A DNA stretch of 64,000 nt from assembly GCF_011299095.1 (NCBI RefSeq), contig NZ_CP049889.1, positions 568,501 to 632,500 of the forward strand. The letters are read 5' to 3'. Below, piece after piece: positions 28,285-36,962 of this stretch (position 1 is its first letter; every line of letters starts with the position of its first letter). This DNA comes from Jeotgalibaca porci (GTDB lineage Bacteria > Bacillota > Bacilli > Lactobacillales > Aerococcaceae). The notes below the pieces were generated by a model that worked only from the letters and a program-made list of their open reading frames with translations, did no database searches and was not told where the DNA came from. The position numbers and the translations under genes were made by a program.

Positions 28285-28896
28285 TTATTCAAAAAATGCT
28301 TTTCCTGTTTCAGTATCGGCATCCAGCACCAAAATACCTTTTTTGCCCGTTGGATTCTCAACGTTCAATTCTTTAGCTGAACAAATCATGCCGTTACTTT
28401 TTACTCCGCGTAACTCACCCGGCCAAATAATCAAACCACTTGGCATTACTGCACCCGGTTTCGCTACAACAACTTTTTGCCCTTTTTTAATATTGCTAGC
28501 GCCACAAACAATTTGCAGAACTTCGCCATTATCCACTTCTGTTTGAGTGATATTTAAATGGTCTGAATCTTCGTGCGGTACACACTCTTTAACATACCCC
28601 ACCACAAATTTTGGTGACAAATCAACAGTAATTTCATCTTCGAAACCAACCGTTTTAATCAAAGCATTCAATTGCTCCAATTCTTCATCTGTCAAAACAA
28701 CCTGCCCATTTCCAGCCGGTGTAAATGTTTTAGAAATTTCAAAAACATTCATACTTACTGTTTCGCCAGTCGCTTCACGGTAAATACGTGTTACATTTCC
28801 CTTTGACTCTGTTGCCAGTTCAGAACGCGTAATGTCACCTTTTGTTAATAATAATGTATCGCCAACTGCATCTTTGTTATAAAAACTTAACCACAT
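28285..28896 (-). CDS. ytpR: YtpR-family tRNA-binding protein
   Basis: 203 residues. The N-terminal DUF4479 half (MWLSFYNKDAVGDTLLL...) is followed by a C-terminal EMAP/tRNA-binding OB fold (from about residue 95) like the N-terminal part of PheT, with NITQTEVDNGEVLQIVCGASNI and GMICSAKEL. It probably binds structured RNA; the precise role is not known. It sits 14 bp after ytpP and just before the sftA-position gene. Confidence 0.92.
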   Translation of the reverse strand: MWLSFYNKDAVGDTLLLTKGDITRSELATESKGNVTRIYREATGETVSMNVFEISKTFTPAGNGQVVLTDEELEQLNALIKTVGFEDEITVDLSPKFVVGYVKECVPHEDSDHLNITQTEVDNGEVLQIVCGASNIKKGQKVVVAKPGAVMPSGLIIWPGELRGVKSNGMICSAKELNVENPTGKKGILVLDADTETGKAFFE

Positions 28897-28910
28897 AATA
28901 ATAGGCTCCC

Positions 28911-29231
28911 TTAGATTTTTTCGCGTGTTTCTTCTAAATACGCTTCGATTTCTTCTTGTGTTTTACGATCGCCATTTACCCAACGGCTTACTTCTTCACC
29001 TTTATTGTACGTAATGAAACTTGGAATTCCCATGACACTGTGCTCTTGCGCAAACGGCATAAATTCATCGCGGTCCACTTCAACAAAGGTGAAATCTGCG
29101 AACTTTTCAACTATTTCAGGCATAAACGGTTTGATGTAGTGACAGTCACCACACCATGTCGTTGTAAATAAATACACTGTTTTTTCTGCTTGTTTCAGTT
29201 CTTGTAATTTTTCAAGTGTTAAATTTCCCAT
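28911..29231 (-). CDS. ytpP: Thioredoxin-like protein YtpP
   Basis: 106-residue thioredoxin-fold protein with the active site WCGDC (about residues 26-30) and the cis-proline region MGIPSFITY. The CGDC site differs from the CGPC of thioredoxin. It may act as a de-bacillithiolase or general thiol oxidoreductase as reported for relatives. It lies between pepA and ytpR, all minus strand with short gaps. Confidence 0.9.
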   Translation of the reverse strand: MGNLTLEKLQELKQAEKTVYLFTTTWCGDCHYIKPFMPEIVEKFADFTFVEVDRDEFMPFAQEHSVMGIPSFITYNKGEEVSRWVNGDRKTQEEIEAYLEETREKI

Positions 29232-29243
29232 CTGAATGCCCTC

Positions 29244-30320
29244 CTAATTTCTTTCCATAATCGTTTCGTATGTACTCTTATCAAGTGTTTTCGCTACTTG
29301 AATAACCATCTCTTTAGCAGCAGCGTAGTCATCAATATGGAACATGGATTGATGTGTATGAATATAACGTGCTGAAACGCCGATTACCGCACTTGGTACA
29401 CCGTGATTCATTGTGTGCGCTGCACCAGCATCTGTACCACCTTTTGATACAAAATATTGATACGGAATATTGTGCGTTTCTGCAGTATCCAACAAGAACT
29501 CACGCATTCCCCGCAAAGTAATCATGCCAGGATCTTGAATACGCAGCAAGAATCCTTCTCCCAAATGGCCAAAGGTTCCCTTTTTAGTCATCAAGTCATT
29601 TGCAGGAGAACAGTCAACGGCAAAGAATAAATCTGGATTAAATTTATTAACTGAACCGCGTGTCCCGCGTAGCCCTACTTCTTCTTGCACGTTTGCTCCC
29701 GCAATCAAGGTGTTTGGTAATTTTTCATCTTTTAGAGCTTCTAAGGCTTCTACCACAACAACGTTCCCGTAACGGTTGTCCCATGCTTTCGCAATAATTT
29801 TCTTTTTATTGGCAGTCCAAATCGTTTCAGCTTGCGGTACGATTGTATCGCCCGGGCGCACACCAAATTCCATTGCTTCATCAAGCGAATCAAACCCAGC
29901 ATCGAATAGAATTTCATCTACTTTTAAATCTGTACTGCTGGCTGCTCCACGCAACAAATGCGGCGGGATTGATGAAGAGATTACTGGTATATCTTGGTTA
30001 CGTGTTTGCAGTGTGAAGCGTTGTGCTGAAACAACATACGGGCTCCAACCACCTAGTGGCGTCACTTTCAACATACCATTGTCCGTAATGAGCGTGACCA
30101 TGAAGCCAACTTCGTCCATATGTGCCGCAACCATAATACGAGGTGCGTCCGCGTTTTCATTTTCACGAATTCCGAAAACACCACCCAAACCGTCTGTTTC
30201 TACACGGTCCACAAATGGCGTCATTTTTTCACGCATATAATTACGAACGTTACGCTCATTTCCGCTCGTACCTTGAATTTCTGTTAAGTCCTTAATCAGT
30301 TGAAATGTTTTGTCTTCCAC
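29244..30320 (-). CDS. pepA: M42-family glutamyl aminopeptidase
   Basis: Cobalt/zinc aminopeptidase of the PepA/YtoP group (358 residues) releasing N-terminal acidic or other residues from peptides. Metal ligands are in AAHMDEVGF (about residue 68), AWDNRYGN, ANVQEEVGLRG (Glu-Glu pair) and DAGAAHTMNHG. I choose GTG at 30318-30320, because GGGAGGG lies eight bases upstream and the product then begins VEDKTFQLIKDLTEIQG like its relatives; the longer frame starting at 30380 has no ribosome site. First gene of the pepA-ytpP-ytpR run. Confidence 0.92.
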   Translation of the reverse strand: MEDKTFQLIKDLTEIQGTSGNERNVRNYMREKMTPFVDRVETDGLGGVFGIRENENADAPRIMVAAHMDEVGFMVTLITDNGMLKVTPLGGWSPYVVSAQRFTLQTRNQDIPVISSSIPPHLLRGAASSTDLKVDEILFDAGFDSLDEAMEFGVRPGDTIVPQAETIWTANKKKIIAKAWDNRYGNVVVVEALEALKDEKLPNTLIAGANVQEEVGLRGTRGSVNKFNPDLFFAVDCSPANDLMTKKGTFGHLGEGFLLRIQDPGMITLRGMREFLLDTAETHNIPYQYFVSKGGTDAGAAHTMNHGVPSAVIGVSARYIHTHQSMFHIDDYAAAKEMVIQVAKTLDKSTYETIMERN

Positions 30321-30399
30321 TTGGACAACCCTCCCGTTAATTCTACTTTTCATTATACATAATCTTATGAAAACCGGCAATAATACGGTTTTTAAATCA

Positions 30400-30429
30400 T
30401 TAACACCTCATACGCATTTATGCTATACT
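30400..30429 (+). promoter_or_regulatory. Promoter of the small membrane protein gene at 30470
   Basis: TTAACA at 30400-30405, 18-base spacer, TATACT at 30424-30429. The start codon is 40 bases further on behind AGGAGG. Confidence 0.65.
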
Positions 30430-30469
30430 AGCGTTAGAATCTTCACATTTAGAATCAGGAGGGATCACG

Positions 30470-30823
30470 ATGTTATTTAAAGATGAAGAAACCTTTTATG
30501 ACTCAAATAGAGAAAGAATCCTTGCCGGTATCCTACTGACATCAGGAATTGTCATTGGAGCATCTCTGGTAGCTCTTTGCGCTGGCAGAAGAAAAAAAGT
30601 AAACGGCGATAAAATTCTTGATAACGTAAAAAAAATGTTCTTAGCAGACGGACCAATTGAAGGCTCGTGGATTGAACTCCATCCCGTACCGCTAACGCGC
30701 TTCTCTTCTGAAACCGATGTCTACTATGGTGGCATTTCGAGAAAAGAAAATGACGAGCTCGTTCAATACGAATTCATCGCAGACGCGTATACAGGTACAA
30801 TCTTAGATATTTATAAGCTGTAA
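30470..30823 (+). CDS. Small membrane protein with PepSY-like C-terminus
   Basis: 117 residues. One membrane helix at about 17-39 (AGILLTSGIVIGASLVALCAG) followed by basic RRKK, so the C-terminal part is probably cytoplasmic. The tail (YEFIADAYTGTILDIYKL) resembles the end of PepSY domains. A good ATG with AGGAGGG and a promoter at 30400-30429 support expression. It faces trmB convergently across a hairpin array. Function unknown. Confidence 0.75.
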   Translation: MLFKDEETFYDSNRERILAGILLTSGIVIGASLVALCAGRRKKVNGDKILDNVKKMFLADGPIEGSWIELHPVPLTRFSSETDVYYGGISRKENDELVQYEFIADAYTGTILDIYKL

Positions 30824-30844
30824 ATTTCCAACGAAGCAAAAAGT

Positions 30845-31078
30845 GCTGACTCAAATGCGAAAAACGGTTTGAGTCAGCGTTTCTAACCGAAAACGACTAC
30901 TCAAATGCGAAAAACGGTTTGAGTCAGCGTTTCTAACCGAAAACGACTACTCAAATGCAAAAATCGGTTTGAGTCAGCGTTTCTCGCGGAAAACGACTAC
31001 TCAAATGCGAAAATCGGTTTGAGTCAGCGTTTCTAACCGAAAACGACTACTCAAATGCGAAAGCCAGTTTGAGTCAGC
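30845..31078. repeat. Tandem hairpin array, ACTCAAA family, 5 copies of 50 bp
   Basis: ACTCAAATG starts at 30849, 30899, 30949, 30999 and 31049, exactly 50 bp apart. The first unit has 11-base perfect arms (GCTGACTCAAA / TTTGAGTCAGC). In the inner units the left arm reads GACTACTCAAA, so only seven base pairs plus outer pairs form. The spacer itself carries CGTTT...AAAACG. The same unit, with changed loop, builds the array at 41.9 kb. It lies between convergent genes. Confidence 0.96.
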
Positions 31079-31096
31079 ACTTTCTATCAAAAAAAT

Positions 31097-31133
31097 AAAT
31101 CGCAATGCAGAATTTTCTGCGTTGCGATTTTTT
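31097..31133 (-). terminator. Terminator of trmB
   Basis: AAATCGCAATGCAG / CTGCGTTGCGATTT hairpin (one G-T pair) with A-run and T-run on either side. It may serve both convergent genes. Confidence 0.9.
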
Positions 31134-31137
31134 CTAT

Positions 31138-31782
31138 CTATTTTGTTGAGAAATGCGCTTCGACCCGGTAAATCGGTTGGCCTTTTGCAGCGAATTTCTC
31201 TTCGTATTCAGTTTGAACGTTGCCTTCGAAATCGGAAGCATGTAGATCCAACCACACTTGATCAATAATCATGCCGTATTGCGAGAAACTTCCTAATGAG
31301 TATTCGAAAAGTCCCATGTTATCTGTTTTGAAATGGACAGCGCCATTTGGTTTCATAATTGTTTCGTAATTTTCCAAGAATGATTTATACGTCAAGCGAC
31401 GTTTTTCGTGGCGAGCTTTTGGCCATGGATCTGAGAAGTTCAAATACACACGGTCAACTTCACCTTCTTCGAAATAATCAGATAGCAAACCACCATCTGT
31501 ATTTAATAATTTCACGTTTGGCAATTGTGCTTCCAACATTTTATCCAAAGCTGTAACTGCTACGCTTGTTTGCAATTCGATTCCGATATAGTTAATATCT
31601 GGATTTTGTGCCGCCATACCAACGATGAATTGGCCTTTTCCGGAACCTACTTCAATGTGAATCGGTGCCTCATTTTTGAAACTTTCTTGCCATTTCCCTT
31701 TTTGTGAAATTAGCTCTGTAACAACGTATTCTGGATGCTCTGCCAATTTTTCAGCAGCCCACGGTTTATGTCTTACTCTCAT
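31138..31782 (-). CDS. trmB: tRNA (guanine-46-N7-)-methyltransferase
   Basis: SAM-dependent enzyme making m7G46 in tRNA, 214 residues. SAM site [14 protein letters not shown] (about 43-56), YIGIELQ, and the family block [16 protein letters not shown] (about 116-131). It follows ccrZ, the ytmP-trmB order of Bacillus and the ccrZ-trmB order of streptococci. Confidence 0.97.
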   Translation of the reverse strand: MRVRHKPWAAEKLAEHPEYVVTELISQKGKWQESFKNEAPIHIEVGSGKGQFIVGMAAQNPDINYIGIELQTSVAVTALDKMLEAQLPNVKLLNTDGGLLSDYFEEGEVDRVYLNFSDPWPKARHEKRRLTYKSFLENYETIMKPNGAVHFKTDNMGLFEYSLGSFSQYGMIIDQVWLDLHASDFEGNVQTEYEEKFAAKGQPIYRVEAHFSTK

Positions 31783-31854
31783 GCTCTTTCATATCCTCCT
31801 TGTTTTACCCAAAAATAAAATCCTACTCCCATGACAAATTAGCGGAATAGGATA

Positions 31855-32652
31855 TTATAATTTTTTATAATTTCTATTTTCATATGTCTTTTTCATACCT
31901 AGGATTTGCTGATTCATTTTAAAATAATCGCCTGTTGCGTGGAAACGTTTAGCTAAAATCAAACGATTTACCAGACTATACCACTCCAGCCGGGCATCGA
32001 TTGCTTCCGATCGGACAATACCGTATTCGGTCAACCAATTGTCCCAAGCTTCCGGTGCAACGTATTGAATCAATAGAAGCGAAATGTCCGCCATTGGATC
32101 AGCAATCTTTACACTTTCCCAATCCACTAAGTACAATCGTTTGTTTTCGGTCAAGAAAAAGTTCTTCCGGTTCAAGTCACCATGACACACCGTATATTCT
32201 GATCCTTTTACCAAATACAACGTTGATTCCAAATAGCTGACAATCGTCGCCAAGAAGGAATTTGTCACCAGACTTTCATCCAAATCAGCTGTATATTCTG
32301 CAAGAAATGTTTCGGGATCAAATACTTCACCCTTCACTTTCCGCAACATTCCTAAGAGATGCTCCGAATGGTGAATCTTGCGCACCAAATCGGTAACCTC
32401 TTGCGTATGCATTTCTTGCCTCGTTAGAACACGACCATTCAGCCACTCTTGGGCCGTCAAGACATCGCCATTTCCGATTCGCTTCGTCCAGATGAGACGC
32501 GGCGTAATACCCTCAACCGAAAGCGCGGCTAAAAAAGGTGAGGAATTGCGTTTTAAAAACACTTTCTCCTCAGCCCGAATGCCCATATAAGCATGACCGG
32601 TATCTCCTCCGATTGGGTGTAGTTTCCACCCCGAATCCATCTTGTAGTCCAT
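31855..32652 (-). CDS. ccrZ: CcrZ/YtmP-family cell-cycle phosphotransferase
   Basis: Aminoglycoside-phosphotransferase-like kinase of 265 residues. The catalytic loop CHGDLNRKNFFL (about residue 158-169) and the metal-binding LVDWESV (about 178) are intact. In Streptococcus pneumoniae the homologue CcrZ binds FtsZ and couples division to DnaA-driven replication initiation; Bacillus YtmP is its orthologue. Synteny with trmB supports the assignment. A plain choline or sugar kinase would be the alternative. Confidence 0.85.
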   Translation of the reverse strand: MDYKMDSGWKLHPIGGDTGHAYMGIRAEEKVFLKRNSSPFLAALSVEGITPRLIWTKRIGNGDVLTAQEWLNGRVLTRQEMHTQEVTDLVRKIHHSEHLLGMLRKVKGEVFDPETFLAEYTADLDESLVTNSFLATIVSYLESTLYLVKGSEYTVCHGDLNRKNFFLTENKRLYLVDWESVKIADPMADISLLLIQYVAPEAWDNWLTEYGIVRSEAIDARLEWYSLVNRLILAKRFHATGDYFKMNQQILGMKKTYENRNYKKL

Positions 32653-32892
32653 TAATTTCAGTCCTCGTTCATTGTTAGGTTAATGAATACCAATTAGAAA
32701 ATAAGATACGAAAGTGACCTCCCCTTTAAATACCATACAGGAAAAGTCACTCGGCTTCATGATTCTCTAAATGCTTCATTTGAATTTTCAATCGTCCACT
32801 GTCCAGAATTTACCTATTCTGAAAACACTACTGTTATTTTAGGGTCATTTTCTACTTCCGTCAAGGTAAATCTACAGCATCAACAGCTAAAC

Positions 32893-34110
32893 TCAGTTAG
32901 GACGGTGTTTAGCCAAACGTTTTCGTGCATAACCTTTTACAAAAAAGATAACAAACACGCTGTTTATAACCGTAGCCATTAAGCCAGACACAGGATCCGT
33001 TCCTATTAAGGTCGCAAGCGAAAAGATAATCGCTTGAATAAACAGAGTACGTTGCAACAGCTGAGAAAAACCGACAAACTTCGCTTCTTCCGCCTGTGGA
33101 TATAAGCGCACCATCACATTTTCCGTCACTTCTTTGTATAGCGGAAGTAATTGGAAGCCAGTCACATATAGTAATAAAACGCCTAATGCTAAATTAAATA
33201 CTACAATCTCTGACAGAGATAACACCACTGCACCAATGGCGGTTAAACGGCCAAACAAACCAAAATAGCTCGTGCCTCGTAAGAAACTGCGTACAAATAA
33301 AAACTGGTACGGATTGTCTTTACCGGAAAGAAAAGGGACGCAAAAATCTAAATAACTCCGACGTTTTGCCTTTTCTTTTCCGGTTGGGGTATCAATAAAG
33401 AGATTAATAAACCGATTTATTTTTACCATGCGTTCTTCTTCCGTGGTCACTAATGTTTCCCAGTCGATGAGCTGCGTGCGCATACTCCTTAATTGGTTTT
33501 CGAACACAACACCCATGATACCAGCGATTGTCAGTCCCACCAATGGATGCACAAAGAATGCTCCCAAGAAACTCATCACACCTACACCAAACAAATACCA
33601 TTTCAAATGTTTAACCTTTCCTCTTGTTCCGAATCGCAATGCGGCCTCTTCCAATCCCAAGTGCGCCCATTTCAAGACTAAGCCGATGATAAATAAAACT
33701 GCGATGTCCGCTCCGGAAAAAGTTTGGCCGACATACACAACCGGCATTGCTACTGCAACTAGGAATAAAAGTAAAAGTCCCGGTAGAACCATACTGCGCT
33801 TCTTCGCATCCTTAATGACTTGTTGCCAGCCCTCTTCTTCAGTAACCAAAAATACTTGGTCGGCTGCTGAAGCCATGGTCGCAATTTTCCCGAAGAAGAC
33901 AACGCCAGCTAGCAGGAAAGATGCCGCCAGCTTGCCCCAAATAAAATCAGTCGGTAAGGCTTTGATAAAATTAGAATATTGAAACGCTACTGCGCCAATA
34001 AGGAATAACATAGCAATGACGAAGTGATCATTCATGACATATTTAACATACTTACTTAATCGTTTTTGATACGTCGCACGGCGCTTCGCTAAAACAGATT
34101 CTAACGTCAT
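32893..34110 (-). CDS. ecsB: EcsB ABC transporter permease
   Basis: 405-residue integral membrane protein with about eight helices in pairs (for example AMLFLIGAVAFQYS, FLLAGVVFFGKIA). The family is the EcsB permease, partner of EcsA, which in Bacillus affects protein secretion, processing of regulated membrane proteins and competence. Its start overlaps the ecsA stop by four bases. There is no ecsC in the window. No clear terminator was found in the 240 bp after it, which I could not otherwise assign. Confidence 0.93.
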   Translation of the reverse strand: MTLESVLAKRRATYQKRLSKYVKYVMNDHFVIAMLFLIGAVAFQYSNFIKALPTDFIWGKLAASFLLAGVVFFGKIATMASAADQVFLVTEEEGWQQVIKDAKKRSMVLPGLLLLFLVAVAMPVVYVGQTFSGADIAVLFIIGLVLKWAHLGLEEAALRFGTRGKVKHLKWYLFGVGVMSFLGAFFVHPLVGLTIAGIMGVVFENQLRSMRTQLIDWETLVTTEEERMVKINRFINLFIDTPTGKEKAKRRSYLDFCVPFLSGKDNPYQFLFVRSFLRGTSYFGLFGRLTAIGAVVLSLSEIVVFNLALGVLLLYVTGFQLLPLYKEVTENVMVRLYPQAEEAKFVGFSQLLQRTLFIQAIIFSLATLIGTDPVSGLMATVINSVFVIFFVKGYARKRLAKHRPN

Positions 34111-34844
34111 AGTGTTATCACTTCTTCCGTCAGACGGAAATATAAATCATCCAAACTTGCGCCCGGCATAGCTAATGCTTCTTGCATATTAGCTAACGTC
34201 CCACTGTGCGAAATTTGGCCGTTGTGAAGCACGACGAAATTATCACAATCCTTTTCGGCCGCACTCAACACATGTGTGGACATCAAAATAGCCGCACCTT
34301 GCTTTTTCTTTTCACTCACAATTTCCCGGAAAGTATGAATACCCAATGGATCCAAGCCTAAGAAGGGTTCATCAATCACGTAAAGCGGCACATCTACCAT
34401 AAACGCACAGACGAGCATCACTTTCTGTTTCATCCCTTTTGAGAAATAAGCCGGAAACCACTCCAGCTTTTCTTCCAGACGAAAAGCTTTGACATAGCGC
34501 AGAGCACGTTTCATAGCCTCTTCCTTCTCCAAACCATACGCAAGTGCTGTTAATTCAATATGTTCTTTTAAGGTTAATTCTTCATATAACACAGGTGTTT
34601 CCGGCACAAACGCAAATGCTTGGCGATAAGCCTTTGGATTTTGTTTGATCATTTGGCCATTAATCGAAATTGTCCCCGAAAAAGGTTGCATCAAACCAAT
34701 GATATGTTTGATTGTCGTACTTTTCCCTGCACCATTTAATCCGATTAAGCCCGTCAGTTCACCCTTTTTAACAGAAAATGAAACATTATTTAATACAGGA
34801 ACAGCTGAATAGCCACCTGTTATATCTTTTATTTCCAGTGTCAT
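34107..34844 (-). CDS. ecsA: EcsA ABC transporter ATP-binding protein
   Basis: 245-residue ATPase with Walker A GLNGAGKST (about residue 36-44), a signature region at YFSKGMKQK that replaces the classical LSGGQ as in EcsA, Walker B YVIDEPFLGLDP, and the switch His in MSTHVL. It pairs with EcsB. Divergent from hit across 97 bp, as in Bacillus. Confidence 0.95.
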   Translation of the reverse strand: MTLEIKDITGGYSAVPVLNNVSFSVKKGELTGLIGLNGAGKSTTIKHIIGLMQPFSGTISINGQMIKQNPKAYRQAFAFVPETPVLYEELTLKEHIELTALAYGLEKEEAMKRALRYVKAFRLEEKLEWFPAYFSKGMKQKVMLVCAFMVDVPLYVIDEPFLGLDPLGIHTFREIVSEKKKQGAAILMSTHVLSAAEKDCDNFVVLHNGQISHSGTLANMQEALAMPGASLDDLYFRLTEEVITL

Positions 34845-34941
34845 GGTCCGCTACCTCTTCATCATTTTTTCTGGTTACATTATAGCATAGGCTATTTCAG
34901 TGTGGTAAAGTAAATACAAATCGACGAAAGAGGGATCCGTA

Positions 34942-35379
34942 ATGACAAATTGTATTTTTTGCAAAATCATTAACCACGAAATTCCAAATTACACGGTTTA
35001 TGAAGACGAAGATGTATTGGCCTATTTGGATATTTCCCAAGTAACCAAAGGACATACTTTGGTTATTCCCAAGAAACATGTTGCAGATATCTTTGAATAT
35101 GACGAAGAATTAGCAACAAAGGTTTTTGCTAAAGTTCCCCAAATCGCCCGTGCTGTCAAAGCACATGACCCGGCAATTAAAGGGATGAATATTTTAAATA
35201 ACAATGGTGAATTCGCACACCAAACTGTTTTTCACTCACATATACATTTAATTCCCCGCTACGAAGACACATCAATTGACGGATTCGGTTTGAAATGGGA
35301 AACTCATGGTGAGGACTATACGCCTGAAAATTTCACAACCGTTGCGGAGGCAATTCAATCAGAATTGGAGGAAGCATAA
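34942..35379 (+). CDS. hit: HIT-family protein (Hit)
   Basis: 145-residue histidine-triad protein with CIFCKIINHEIP at the N-terminus (zinc-type cysteines) and HSHIHLIPR (about residue 97-105). It probably hydrolyses nucleoside phosphoramidates or dinucleoside polyphosphates. Its stop overlaps the yhaH start by one base, so the two are coupled. Confidence 0.93.
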   Translation: MTNCIFCKIINHEIPNYTVYEDEDVLAYLDISQVTKGHTLVIPKKHVADIFEYDEELATKVFAKVPQIARAVKAHDPAIKGMNILNNNGEFAHQTVFHSHIHLIPRYEDTSIDGFGLKWETHGEDYTPENFTTVAEAIQSELEEA

Positions 35380-35735
35380 TGAAAGATTTCACTCAAGGTT
35401 TACTATTTGGAGCAGTTGTAGGTGGTTTGGTTACTTTATTAAATACACCGCGCAGTGGTCAGGAAAATCGTATCCGACTACAGGCATATATGCAAGATAA
35501 TGCAGAATCAATGGACGAATTGAATGCAGACTTAAGTCGTTTGAAAGATTCTATTAATCGTTTAGCTACTGAAGGTTTAGGAGTTGTAAATACCGCGACG
35601 CAGGAAATTACTGCATCCGTTGAAGATTTCGCCGCTAAAAACCAACCTCGGATTCGTCGTGTGAGTGATCGTCTGACGGAATTAACCGAAACGATTGAAG
35701 AAGAAGCTGCTAAATACGAAATGCCCAATGTTTAA
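35379..35735 (+). CDS. YtxH/YhaH-like protein
   Basis: 118 residues. A short N-terminal membrane segment (LLFGAVVGGLVTLLNTPRSG, residues 8-27) with the G-x-x-x-G...P-x-S-G pattern of YtxH domains is followed by an amphipathic helical region, probably coiled coil. In the position of Bacillus yhaH, between hit and prsA. Thought to be a general-stress or envelope protein; activity unknown. Confidence 0.82.
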   Translation: MKDFTQGLLFGAVVGGLVTLLNTPRSGQENRIRLQAYMQDNAESMDELNADLSRLKDSINRLATEGLGVVNTATQEITASVEDFAAKNQPRIRRVSDRLTELTETIEEEAAKYEMPNV

Positions 35736-35746
35736 TTTGTAATCAG

Positions 35747-35782
35747 AAGCGAGGTAGGGGTCATCCCCTGCCTCGCTTTTTT
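35747..35782 (+). terminator. Terminator of hit-yhaH
   Basis: AAGCGAGGTAGGGG / CCCCTGCCTCGCTT with T-run, a strong hairpin. Confidence 0.92.
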
Positions 35783-35893
35783 AGTTTATTTTGTAAAAAA
35801 TGTATGAAGAATCTTTGAATTTACACCAAATGAATAGGGTTTGTGATATAGTTAAAAAGGTTATTTTATAAAGAAATGGAAGTGTAGAAACGT

Positions 35894-36817
35894 ATGAAAA
35901 AATGGGCTCTATCAGCTTTGACATTCGCAGCAGCAGCTACTTTGGCTGGATGTGCGGACAATAGTGAAACGGTTGCAACTTCGACTGGCGGAGATGTAAC
36001 GAAAGATGAATTATATGCAGCAATGAAAGACTATGTTGGTGAAGAAACATTACAACGTCTTATTATCGTTGATTTGCTAGAAGACGAAGTTGGCAAAAAT
36101 GATTTCGCGAAAGAAGCAGATGCTGAAGCGCGGACAACAATGGCAAACTACGGCGGCGAAGAACAATTTATGTATATCTTGAGTCAATCAGGATTTTCTT
36201 CAGTTAAAGACTACACGGACCAACTTTACATGAACAAATTGTTGGTTGACGTTGTGAAAAGCCGTACGGAATTCACAGATGAAGAAGTACAAGCTTACTA
36301 CGATGCAATCGAACCAAATCTTCAAGCGTCACATATTTTAGTTGATGACGAAGAGTTGGCAAAAGATTTAATCAAACAATTGGACGAAGGTGCTGATTTT
36401 GCTGAACTAGCGAAAGAACATTCATCTGATTCATCTGCTGAAAATGGTGGCGAACTGGGTTCATTTGGTCGCGGTCGAATGGTAGCGGAATTTGAAGATG
36501 CTGTTTTTGCATTGAAAGATGGCGAATATTCGAAAGAACCTGTTCAATCACAATATGGTTTCCACATTATCAAACGTACGGCTACAGATGAAAAAGAAGC
36601 ATTTGACGCTGAAGCTGTAAAAGAAAAAATGATGGAAGAAAAATTGGCTGATTACACGAAATTACAAGAAGTAATGGTGTCATTGGTTGAAGAATCTGAT
36701 GTTAAAATTAAAGATGAAGATTTGAAAGGCGCTCTAGATTCTTACAAGAAGACTGAAGAAGTCGAAGAAACAGAATCAGCTACTGAAGAGTCTGAAACTG
36801 AAGAATCAGCTGAATAA
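35894..36817 (+). CDS. prsA: Foldase lipoprotein PrsA
   Basis: Extracytoplasmic peptidyl-prolyl isomerase (307 residues) that helps secreted proteins fold. Signal peptide with lipobox LAGC, Cys at residue 20. The parvulin domain spans about 133-230, with QASHILVDD, LGSFGRGRMV and SQYGFHIIK. The C-terminal tail is very acidic (Glu/Ser/Thr rich). Own promoter region and terminator. In Bacilli PrsA acts on penicillin-binding proteins among other clients, and a class A PBP is encoded at 42.8 kb. Confidence 0.95.
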   Translation: MKKWALSALTFAAAATLAGCADNSETVATSTGGDVTKDELYAAMKDYVGEETLQRLIIVDLLEDEVGKNDFAKEADAEARTTMANYGGEEQFMYILSQSGFSSVKDYTDQLYMNKLLVDVVKSRTEFTDEEVQAYYDAIEPNLQASHILVDDEELAKDLIKQLDEGADFAELAKEHSSDSSAENGGELGSFGRGRMVAEFEDAVFALKDGEYSKEPVQSQYGFHIIKRTATDEKEAFDAEAVKEKMMEEKLADYTKLQEVMVSLVEESDVKIKDEDLKGALDSYKKTEEVEETESATEESETEESAE

Positions 36818-36825
36818 TAGTGATG

Positions 36826-36854
36826 AAAACCGGGGATTTTTCCTCGGTTTTTTT
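36826..36854 (+). terminator. Terminator of prsA
   Basis: AAAACCGGGGA / TCCTCGGTTTT with a T5 loop and a following T run. Confidence 0.9.
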
Positions 36855-36866
36855 ATTTTGTGTGGG

Positions 36867-36909
36867 ATTCGGACTTAATGGGATTGAATTCTGATTGAAA
36901 AGTCCGAAT
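36867..36909. repeat. Single hairpin unit between two terminators
   Basis: ATTCGGACTT (36867-36876) and its perfect complement AAGTCCGAAT (36900-36909), 23-base loop. It sits between the prsA and yhaM terminators at a convergent junction. It has no T run, so it is not an ordinary terminator; its placement and unit size (43 bp) match the tandem hairpin arrays but with one copy. Confidence 0.7.
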
Positions 36910-36920
36910 TCATTTTCGAC

Positions 36921-36956
36921 AAAAAAACTCTCCTCAGATTTAATCCAAGGAGAGTC
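36921..36956 (-). terminator. Terminator of the yhaO-yhaN-yhaM operon
   Basis: AAACTCTCCT / AGGAGAGTCT hairpin with seven A's at 36921-36927, the T tract on the minus strand. Confidence 0.85.
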
Positions 36957-36962
36957 TCACTT

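Noticed and set aside
32653..32892. A small gene or RNA between ecsB and ccrZ
   Set aside because: No open frame with a ribosome site and no convincing hairpin with T run could be identified.
33428..33982. A 184-residue plus-strand open frame opposite ecsB
   Set aside because: Low-complexity antisense shadow of a membrane gene; no supported start.
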